Below are positions 57,942 through 64,000 of a stretch of DNA of 64,000 nt, in pieces. The notes under the pieces were generated by a model. That model was not told where the DNA came from, searched no databases, and saw nothing but the letters and a program-made list of their open reading frames with translations. Every line of letters begins with the position of its first letter. Position 1 is the first letter of the stretch. The DNA comes from an uncultured Ignavibacteriota bacterium (lineage in GTDB: Bacteria; Bacteroidota; Ignavibacteria; UBA10030; UBA8401): the NCBI GenBank assembly GCA_903884005.1, contig CAISDA010000020.1, positions 62,001 to 126,000 on the forward strand. Direction: 5' to 3'. The translations under genes were made by a program, and so were the position numbers.

Positions 57942-58898
57942 ATGGCGCACACCCATACATCCAAGACCGACCCGGTGACAATCAATACCGAATGGCTGAG
58001 CGATTGCTCCGGGTGTCATGTTGCCATCGTCGACATGCACGAAAAACTGCTGAACGTGCTGGAGACGGTGCAGATCCTTCACTGTCCCGTACTGACGGAT
58101 ATCAAGGACTATCCCAAAGCGAAGATCGGGCTGGTCTCCGGCGCGATCCGCACCGAACACGACCGTCATGCGGCTGAAGAGATGAGGAAGAGCTGCGACG
58201 TGATCATTGCATGGGGCACCTGCGCCGTGTACGGGGGCATTGCCGGTGCGGGGATTGTTCACACGCAGGAGGAAATTTTCGATACCGTGTACGGAAACAA
58301 TAAAACGACGATCACACACGCGGCGCCCAGCGCTGAAATTTCTCCGTTCGAACAAGTCGTCACACCGATTGATGAAGTCATTGGCGTGGACTTGTACCTG
58401 CCCGGCTGCCCGCCGCATCCGGCGTTCGTCTTCGACGCTCTCCTGACCCTGCTCGAAGGACGCGCTCCGAAAGCGACGAAGGAAACGGTGTGCGCCCGCT
58501 GCACCCGCACAATGAAACGTACCGGCGTGACGAAGATTAAAAAAAATTTCGACGGTGTGCCGGAACGCGATGTCTGCTTTTTAAGCCAGGGATATATCTG
58601 CCTCGGGTCGGTGACACTCGACCGCTGCATGTCTCCCTGTCCGGCGAACGGCACGATGTGCACGGGCTGCGCCGGCGCAACGATGCAGATCTTGACAGAA
58701 CCGAACCGCGACATCCGCACGGAGGTGGCGGACAGAATGTCGCGGATGACCAGCATCAACCGTGACGAGATCATCAGCGAAATAGAATATTCCGCGAAGA
58801 GCCACTATTCATACACCATGGCGGCAAAGATGATCGGGAAAAAACCCACATTCCTCATCAATAAATGGATCGCGAATACGGAAGCGGAATATGAATAA
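57942..58898 (+). CDS. [NiFe] hydrogenase small subunit, MvhG-like
   Basis: 318 residues, ATG after GAGGA, no Tat signal, so cytosolic. The proximal Fe-S cluster ligands are Cys 22 and 25 ('SDCSGCH'), Cys 94 ('WGTCAVYGG') and Cys 156 ('LPGCPPHP'). Further cysteines in 'ETVCARC', 'CFLSQGYICLG', 'DRCMSPCP' and 'MCTGC' can hold two more clusters as in F420-non-reducing (methyl viologen) hydrogenases. It carries electrons between the NiFe site and an outside partner. Its end overlaps the large subunit gene by 8 bases. No diaphorase, HdrABC, MvhD or membrane subunit is encoded around it, which is unusual for group 3 enzymes. Confidence 0.92.
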   Translation: MAHTHTSKTDPVTINTEWLSDCSGCHVAIVDMHEKLLNVLETVQILHCPVLTDIKDYPKAKIGLVSGAIRTEHDRHAAEEMRKSCDVIIAWGTCAVYGGIAGAGIVHTQEEIFDTVYGNNKTTITHAAPSAEISPFEQVVTPIDEVIGVDLYLPGCPPHPAFVFDALLTLLEGRAPKATKETVCARCTRTMKRTGVTKIKKNFDGVPERDVCFLSQGYICLGSVTLDRCMSPCPANGTMCTGCAGATMQILTEPNRDIRTEVADRMSRMTSINRDEIISEIEYSAKSHYSYTMAAKMIGKKPTFLINKWIANTEAEYE

Positions 58899-60315
58899 CA
58901 CCATCACCATCGATCCGGTCACACGGATAGAAGGACACGCGCGCGTCTTCATCAACATCGACGCATCGGGTATGCTGGAAAAAGCCGGCCTGGTCGTCAA
59001 TGAATTGCGCGGTTTCGAAAAGATACTCATCGGCATGGAGGCGGACCGTATGCCGCTGATCACCGGGCGCATCTGCGGTGTCTGTCCCACGGCGCATCAT
59101 CTCGCCGCTTCACGGGCACTCGATGACGCTGCCGGTGTTCAAGCGCCGCCGGCGGCCCATATCCTGCGCGAGCTGATGCTGATGGGGCATATGATCCACT
59201 CCCATTGCCTGTCGCTCTTCGTGCTCCAGGGGCCCGACCTGATTCTCGGTCTCGATGCCGACCCGGCGATCAGGAATATTGTCGGTGTCGTGAAGGCGGC
59301 GCCCGATGCGGCAAAAAAAGCGCTGCGCTGCCGTGCGATCGGGCAGCAGATCAATGAATTGATCGGGGGGCGAGGCACACATCCGGTCACGTCGGTAGCG
59401 GGCGGGATCACGTTCCGGATGGAACAGGGAATGAAAAAACAGCTGGAGGCATGGATCGACGAAGCGCTCGTGCTCGTTCAGGAACTGGCTCCTCTCCTTA
59501 AAACCCTGTTGTTGAAGCAGCTCGAGCTTCATCCCGCACTGCTCAGTTCCTGGCTGACTCCTGCGTGGAGCGCGGGCACGCAGACCCACGGCACGCTCAA
59601 TCTGTACCAGGGGAACATCAGGATCGTCGACGAACAAGGATCGACCCGGCATGAATTCACGGCCGATCGGTATGACCGGTACCTGAAAGAATCGGTGCTC
59701 GACTGGTCGTACATGAAACAAGTGCATGCAGGTGACGGAAACGACCTTCATGTGTACCGAGTGGGACCGATGGCGCGCTTCAATGCAAGCGAACGGTATG
59801 GGACCCCGATCGCGGATGCCGAAGCGGAACAGTTTGCCAACACGTTCGGCAGGCCGGCACACAACACGATCCTCCAAATTTATGCGCGTGTCATCGAATT
59901 GATCTATGCGGCCGAACGGGCAAAGCAATTGGTCTCGGATCGGGCGATCGACGGCGAAACGCGCATCCCCGTTACATTCCGCGGCGGCCGCGGGGTCGGT
60001 CATGTGGAAGCCCCCCGCGGAACGCTGATACACGACTACGATATCGATGCGAATGGGATCATCCGCGCGGCGAATCTGATTGTCGCTACGCAGCAGAATT
60101 ATGCTGCGATCAACGAAACGATCGCTCAGGCGGCGAACGACTTCGTGATCGGGAAACGGTCCGATGAAACATTGCTCAATGCCGTCGAGTTCAGTATCAG
60201 GTGCTACGATCCCTGTCTCTCGTGTGCCACTCATGCAATGGGGCCGATGCCGCTGGAAATTATCATTGCACGTGCAGGCACAATTGAACGAACAGTCAGC
60301 AGAGGCATCCAATGA
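58891..60315 (+). CDS. [NiFe] hydrogenase large subunit, MvhA-like
   Basis: 474 residues. The opening 'TIDPVTRIEGHARVFINID' is standard. The NiFe ligands are complete: L1 'RICGVCPTAHH' at about 60-70 and L2 'DPCLSCATH' at 440-448. After the His of L2 there are 26 more residues ('AMGPMPLEIIIARAG' onwards), the piece normally cut off by a maturation endopeptidase, and such an enzyme is encoded at 61015. This speaks for a fully assembled catalytic enzyme, since H2-sensing HupV/HoxC types lack the tail. It oxidises or makes hydrogen. No hyp genes are in the window. Confidence 0.95.
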   Translation: MNNTITIDPVTRIEGHARVFINIDASGMLEKAGLVVNELRGFEKILIGMEADRMPLITGRICGVCPTAHHLAASRALDDAAGVQAPPAAHILRELMLMGHMIHSHCLSLFVLQGPDLILGLDADPAIRNIVGVVKAAPDAAKKALRCRAIGQQINELIGGRGTHPVTSVAGGITFRMEQGMKKQLEAWIDEALVLVQELAPLLKTLLLKQLELHPALLSSWLTPAWSAGTQTHGTLNLYQGNIRIVDEQGSTRHEFTADRYDRYLKESVLDWSYMKQVHAGDGNDLHVYRVGPMARFNASERYGTPIADAEAEQFANTFGRPAHNTILQIYARVIELIYAAERAKQLVSDRAIDGETRIPVTFRGGRGVGHVEAPRGTLIHDYDIDANGIIRAANLIVATQQNYAAINETIAQAANDFVIGKRSDETLLNAVEFSIRCYDPCLSCATHAMGPMPLEIIIARAGTIERTVSRGIQ

Positions 60316-60563
60316 TCCATATCACCATCCACGACAAGGCGTGCCGGGGTTGTCAATTATGCCTCGACATCTGTCCCACGAACGTGTTCACCTTCGATGC
60401 GGCGGCGGCGAAAGCCACAGTCGCGCACGAAGAGGACTGCATCGGCTGCCTCAGTTGTTCGTATCTCTGTCCTTCCGGTGCGTTTCGCCATGAAGAGCAT
60501 CGTATCGTAAAAAATTTTTATCGTGATTGTGAATTCCTTTCCAGAATGGAGAAATTCTTATGA
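60312..60563 (+). CDS. 2[4Fe-4S] ferredoxin
   Basis: 83 residues, start overlapping the large subunit stop (ATGA). Two full cluster motifs: Cys 11, 14, 17, 21 with Pro after ('CRGCQLCLDICP') and Cys 43, 46, 49, 53 ('CIGCLSCSYLCP'). The C-terminal 30 residues are basic and aromatic ('IVKNFYRDCEFLSRMEKFL'). As the only electron carrier in the operon it is the likely redox partner of the small subunit, or an extra subunit of the complex. Confidence 0.93.
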   Translation: MIHITIHDKACRGCQLCLDICPTNVFTFDAAAAKATVAHEEDCIGCLSCSYLCPSGAFRHEEHRIVKNFYRDCEFLSRMEKFL

Positions 60564-61018
60564 GCGTTTCCGTAGCCGCAGTGCCGACCGCAGAAGAGCA
60601 CACACAAGCATTCACGGAAGTCGCTTTTTTGCTCGATATCTTCGCCTCGACGATCGACAACATCATGGGGGGAGCGACCTCCTCCGTCGGACGGATCGCC
60701 GGCCGTGAAATGGCCAAAAAACTTCCCATCGCCCTCGTTCATCCCACGCCGGGAGAAGCGCTGGCGGCCGCCGCCGAATCGTTGAAGAACGGATTCGATA
60801 TATCGTTCACCGAAGAAAAAGATCAGGCCACGATCACGTTCGGGCGATGCGTTATCAGGAACGTGTGCGACAGCCGGCAGCTGCAGCCGGGATGCACGCT
60901 CTGTACATTATTCCATTCCTATTTCGACGGGATCGTGAATGAAATTGTCAGCCGCCCGACAAAATCAGCGTTGGTGGAGAACGGTGACCAATGCCGCCTT
61001 TGCATGAAAATTCAATGA
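60560..61018 (+). CDS. V4R-like small protein B with six cysteines, hydrogenase operon
   Basis: 152 residues, start overlapping the ferredoxin stop. The C-terminal half carries Cys 97, 103, 112, 115, 145 and 148 ('FGRCVIRNVC', 'GCTLCTLFHSYFDG', 'NGDQCRLCMKI'), including two CxxC pairs, which could bind an Fe-S cluster or metal. The same half aligns with the V4R-like protein at 57426 (SYFDGIVNEIV against GFFSGALKNIM). The N-terminal 50 residues are helical, with 'SSVGRIAGREMAKKLPIALV'. I know no assigned function. Tight coupling with ferredoxin and protease suggests it is part of the hydrogenase complex or its sensor. Confidence 0.7.
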   Translation: MSVSVAAVPTAEEHTQAFTEVAFLLDIFASTIDNIMGGATSSVGRIAGREMAKKLPIALVHPTPGEALAAAAESLKNGFDISFTEEKDQATITFGRCVIRNVCDSRQLQPGCTLCTLFHSYFDGIVNEIVSRPTKSALVENGDQCRLCMKIQ

Positions 61019-61512
61019 CGGTTCAACGCGGGACACATATTCTCATCGTGTGCATCGGCAATGACCTTGTGGCGGACGATGCGGTTGGATTTCACATCTA
61101 TAACCGGCTGAATGCATCGGGCCTCCCGCGCGGTGTCAGAACACTGTATCTTGCTGTCGGCGGGATCGGCCTGCTCGATCACCTGGACGGCTCGGAACAA
61201 GCGATCATTGTGGTCGATGCGGTGAAATTCGGACGTATGCCGGGCACGATCGTTCGATCGAAATGGAATGCGCTTCCGAAGGCGGCTCATTCACCGGTCT
61301 CGATCCATGGGATCGGACTCCGAGAAGTGTTCGAGATCGTTCCGATCCTGTATCCCGGCATGTATACCGATGCAATTTATTTTATCGGGGTCGAAGGTGC
61401 GGAATTCAATCAATGCGGGGTCGGTCTGTCACCCATGGTTGAAGGCGCCGTCGATGAGGCACTTCGAACCATTGGCACAACGATAGAGTTACTTCAGGAG
61501 GACATCCAGTGA
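61015..61512 (+). CDS. Hydrogenase maturation protease (HycI/HybD family)
   Basis: 165 residues, start overlapping the previous stop (ATGA). The nickel-sensing endopeptidase motif is 'VCIGNDLVADDAVGFHIYNR' at 12-31, with Asp 22 in the place of the usual Glu or Asp ligand, Asp 68 in 'IIVVDAVKFG' and His 98 in 'VSIHGIGLREV'. It removes the C-terminal tail of the large subunit after nickel is inserted. Its presence within the operon fits the uncut tail seen at 58891-60315. Confidence 0.92.
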   Translation: MTVQRGTHILIVCIGNDLVADDAVGFHIYNRLNASGLPRGVRTLYLAVGGIGLLDHLDGSEQAIIVVDAVKFGRMPGTIVRSKWNALPKAAHSPVSIHGIGLREVFEIVPILYPGMYTDAIYFIGVEGAEFNQCGVGLSPMVEGAVDEALRTIGTTIELLQEDIQ

Positions 61513-63095
61513 TGGAACAGGCACTCTATGAAACGGAAGAAGCAGACCATCAGGCGCTTGACCATGCGGCACAGGAAATTGCCCGCATTGCCGCAGCGAT
61601 GGTCGAGGGGCGGCTCGACGAGCGGTGTGACGCGGTGCAATTTTCGGGAGAAGCGCGCGATCTGATAGACCGGATCAACAGTATGCTCGATACGCTGGTC
61701 TCCCCGCTGCGTCTGGCCTCGAACGTGATCGACGAGATCGCCCATGGCAGGATCCCGGATTTTATCATTGAAGACTATGAGGGGGAATACAACCGGATCA
61801 AGCTCAACCTTAATACGCTTCTGGCGACGCTCTACGGAATGCATTATGAAACGCAAACGCTGGTTGCCGCGATCAAGGAAGGGCGTCTCGATGCAAGGGG
61901 AAACGATTGGGATTTCGGCGGCAATTGGAAAGACCTCATCGGCGGCGTCAACATAACGCTGGATGCCGTGATCAATCCTGTCCGTGAAGCAAGCGGCATT
62001 CTCGGCCGGCTGTCGGAGTATCAGCTCGGTGCCCGCATGCATGGCAAATATCACGGCGATCATGCGATCATAAAAAAGGCGCTCAATAAAACGGGAGACT
62101 CGCTCGCCGACGCGATCTCGAAAGTGGCCGGATCGGTAACCAGCCTGCGTGAAGCGATAACAAACATCTCGGAGAAGGTCGAATCGGTCTCCTCGGGCGC
62201 GTCGGAGCAGGCCCGGGCGATCGAAGAGACATCCGATACTCTCAGGAAGCTCTCCGTCACCTTTCAGCAGGCGGTGTCGAACACGGAGGAAGCGCAGCGA
62301 AATATTCAGCGATCCTGTACATCGATGGTGACGGCAAAAGATGTAATGACAAGGATGATGGACGCGATGGGCGAGATACGGTCGGCCTCGGACAGCACGG
62401 CAGCGATTGTACAGGAGATCAACGCCATTACGACACAAACCGACGTGCTTGCATCGAGCGCCGCCGGTAAAGCGGCGAAGGTGCGATCATCGGCGGGAGC
62501 GTTCGGCGTCGTGGCGTCCAAAATTGGCAGCCTTTCCGTCTCATGCAGGGAGGCGGCGGTTGCGTTGAAAGTGTTGTTGAAGGCAAATACCGCAGAGCAA
62601 TCGGTGCAGGAAAATGATCAGTTGCAGTCTCTTATCGACAACCTTAACAAGATCGCGAAGGTTTCCAATTTCCTCGGCCTCAACGCCTCAATTGAGGCGT
62701 CGCATGTAGAGGCAGCCGGCGAAGCGTTTGAACTGCTTACGGAAGAAGTGCGTCAACTGGCGCAGCGGTCGGCTTCCTCGGCAAGGAAAACTGAACTCTT
62801 GATCAATCAATCCATCGAGTTGGCGAAAAAGGGACAGCAGATCACGGAGGAACTCGGTGGCCATATGGATGTCACGCTGGAGGCCACGAAGAATGTCGAA
62901 CGGATGACCGAAGAGATCGCAATTGCGACGAACGACAGCGCGAGCCGGGTCGAAGAGATACATCAGGCCGTTCGGGATATCAACGGCGTGACGATACGTA
63001 ATGTTACGGCCGCTCGTGAATCGATGGCGGCGATCACCGATCTCAAGGGGCAGTCTGCCGCATTGGATGCGCTGGTGAAAAAATTCCAGTTCTAA
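61512..63095 (+). CDS. Soluble chemoreceptor-like protein with doubled, degenerate signalling tip
   Basis: 527 residues from ATG 61512, sharing one base with the protease stop, with AGGAGG 10 bases upstream (GTG 61509 is an alternative). There is no membrane segment. Residues 10-195 are HAMP-like units ('MVEGRLDERCDAVQF', 'DEIAHGRIPDFIIEDYEGEY', 'IKEGRLDARGNDWDFGGN'), and the rest is coiled coil. Two stretches resemble the receptor hairpin tip: 300-350 ('INAITTQTDVLASSAAGKAA', 'GAFGVVASKIGSLSVSC') and 374-428 ('LNKIAKVSNFLGLNASIEAS', 'EAFELLTEEVRQLAQRS'). Neither keeps the [16 protein letters not shown] core that contacts CheA and CheW. It may be a scaffold or a new output for the hydrogenase module. 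Confidence 0.85.
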   Translation: MEQALYETEEADHQALDHAAQEIARIAAAMVEGRLDERCDAVQFSGEARDLIDRINSMLDTLVSPLRLASNVIDEIAHGRIPDFIIEDYEGEYNRIKLNLNTLLATLYGMHYETQTLVAAIKEGRLDARGNDWDFGGNWKDLIGGVNITLDAVINPVREASGILGRLSEYQLGARMHGKYHGDHAIIKKALNKTGDSLADAISKVAGSVTSLREAITNISEKVESVSSGASEQARAIEETSDTLRKLSVTFQQAVSNTEEAQRNIQRSCTSMVTAKDVMTRMMDAMGEIRSASDSTAAIVQEINAITTQTDVLASSAAGKAAKVRSSAGAFGVVASKIGSLSVSCREAAVALKVLLKANTAEQSVQENDQLQSLIDNLNKIAKVSNFLGLNASIEASHVEAAGEAFELLTEEVRQLAQRSASSARKTELLINQSIELAKKGQQITEELGGHMDVTLEATKNVERMTEEIAIATNDSASRVEEIHQAVRDINGVTIRNVTAARESMAAITDLKGQSAALDALVKKFQF

Positions 63096-63103
63096 CTGTG
63101 CTC

Positions 63104-64000
63104 CTAAAATTCTTCGCCTGCGACCCGCTTTATATCGGCGCCGAGCAGAGTAAGTTTTTTTTCGATCGATTCGTATCCGCGGTCGAGATGGTAGACCCGG
63201 AGCACTTCTGTTTCGCCTTCAGCCCGGAGTCCGGCGAGGATCAATGCGGCCGATGCGCGCAGGTCCGTCGACATCACCTTTGCACCCTCCAGTTTTTTCA
63301 CGCCGCGGATGGATGCGATATTATCATTCAATTCGATGACCGCACCCAGACGCACGAGTTCGGGCACGTGCTTGAACCGGTCCGTATAGATCGTATCGAT
63401 GACGGTCGACGGCCCGTGTGCGACGGACATGAGCGAGATCCATTGCGCCTGCATGTCTGTCGGGAATCCGGGATAGACCGATGTGACAATATTCACGGGC
63501 GTTATTTTTTTCGGCGCTTCGATCGTGATGGACGATTCGCCGATCGTCAGCTTTGCGCCGGCGTCGATCAGGCGGGATGTTACAGCCGAAAGATGGGACG
63601 GATCGCATTTGTCGACGATGATCTTTCCGCCGCACATTGCTCCCGCCACGAGCATCGTGCCCGCCTCGATCCGGTCGGGGATGGTGGAACAATTGGCCGG
63701 ATGGAGCGCGTCCACGCCTTCTATTTCGAGCGTCGTGGTGCCGATGCCGTGGATCCTGGCTCCCATGGCGACCAGGAATTGCAGCAGATTGGTAATCTCC
63801 GGTTCAATTGCCGCATTCTCGATCTGTGTCGTTCCCTTGGCGAGCACCGCTGCCATGGCGATATTGCCGGTTGCCCCGACAGACGATACGGAGAATGAAA
63901 TGCGCGTGCCCTTCAGCCGTTTGGCTTTGGCGATGATATATCCGCTTTCCATGTCGATCGACGCGCCGAGCTTTTTCAGCCCTTCAAGGTGAAGGTTCAC
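63104..64000 (-). CDS. murA: UDP-N-acetylglucosamine 1-carboxyvinyltransferase, C-terminal part
   Basis: The frame runs off the right edge. The visible part begins at 'NLHLEGLKKLGASIDMESGY', which in MurA comes just after the loop with the catalytic Cys, so about the first 120 residues are missing. 'VSSVGATGNIAMAAVLAKGT', 'PDRIEAGTMLVAGAMCGG', 'YPGFPTDMQAQWISLMSVA' and 'DLRASAALILAGLRAEGET' are standard MurA segments. It adds enolpyruvate to UDP-GlcNAc, the first committed step of peptidoglycan synthesis. It is convergent with the chemoreceptor-like gene, 8 bases apart. Confidence 0.96.
   Translation of the reverse strand: MNLHLEGLKKLGASIDMESGYIIAKAKRLKGTRISFSVSSVGATGNIAMAAVLAKGTTQIENAAIEPEITNLLQFLVAMGARIHGIGTTTLEIEGVDALHPANCSTIPDRIEAGTMLVAGAMCGGKIIVDKCDPSHLSAVTSRLIDAGAKLTIGESSITIEAPKKITPVNIVTSVYPGFPTDMQAQWISLMSVAHGPSTVIDTIYTDRFKHVPELVRLGAVIELNDNIASIRGVKKLEGAKVMSTDLRASAALILAGLRAEGETEVLRVYHLDRGYESIEKKLTLLGADIKRVAGEEF

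Noticed and set aside
46388-63095. A complete chemotaxis operon
   Set aside because: Two receptor-type proteins are present, but no cheA, cheW, cheR, cheB or normal cheY was found in the window.
1-64000. tRNA, rRNA, insertion sequences with transposase, or prophage genes
   Set aside because: I looked for tRNA-like cloverleaf ends, transposase and phage motifs among the readable proteins and saw none; short RNA genes could still be missed by eye.

Overview
The window looks like a chromosomal piece of a Bacteroidota/Chlorobiota-type bacterium close to Ignavibacteria or Kapabacteria. This is inferred from three C-terminal type IX secretion (T9SS) sorting domains, two of them with the 'NYPNPFNP'-like start, from the TatT-type TRAP transporter, and from many secreted hydrolases with N-terminal signal peptides. 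No rRNA or tRNA gene was seen, so the placement rests on protein style only. GC looks like roughly 55-60 percent, and coding density is high.

Left part (1-40.3 kb): a metabolic and cell-envelope region. It starts with the end of a hybrid histidine kinase and the wreck of a tricorn-like protease joined to a T9SS tail. Then come a transglutaminase-like protein, a T9SS beta-helix protein, a T9SS M1 aminopeptidase, glycerate kinase and a four-gene TRAP transporter operon with the periplasmic T component. These are followed by a heparinase II/III-type polysaccharide lyase, a LolA-like protein, an operon read leftward (CsgG-like protein, ABC ATPase, ABC permease, MFS transporter), a large beta-helix protein and a DEAD-box helicase. 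An operon of secreted enzymes (M3-like zinc peptidase, GH13 amylase-like enzyme, S41 peptidase) leads to carA, a TylF-like methyltransferase, a second DEAD-box helicase, manA, a CsgG/FlgO-like protein and cstA. Short palindromic repeats of at least two families sit in the gaps between these genes.

Right part (40.4-63.1 kb): an unusually dense signalling island, all on the plus strand. It holds a PAS histidine kinase next to cstA, a broken PAS hybrid kinase, a degenerate receiver protein, a membrane chemoreceptor with poly-HAMP, a DksA/TraR zinc-finger protein, a 1197-residue hybrid kinase translationally coupled to an Hpt protein, and two further REC-PAS proteins of which one carries a HisKA_2 kinase. 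It runs directly into a tight operon with a small V4R-like protein, [NiFe] hydrogenase small and large subunits, an 8Fe ferredoxin, a second V4R-like protein with six cysteines, a hydrogenase maturation protease and a cytosolic chemoreceptor-like protein. Five of the six junctions from the small subunit to this last protein overlap or touch.

The best candidate for an undescribed system is this last operon. It is a soluble [NiFe] hydrogenase with its own ferredoxin and processing protease, but without the usual diaphorase, HdrABC or membrane partners, bracketed by two paralogous V4R-like proteins. It is coupled to a poly-HAMP chemoreceptor whose signalling tip is duplicated and degenerate. A hydrogen- or redox-sensing signalling complex fed by or feeding the adjacent phosphorelay is a reasonable hypothesis, but it is inference. 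The window ends in the C-terminal two thirds of murA on the minus strand.
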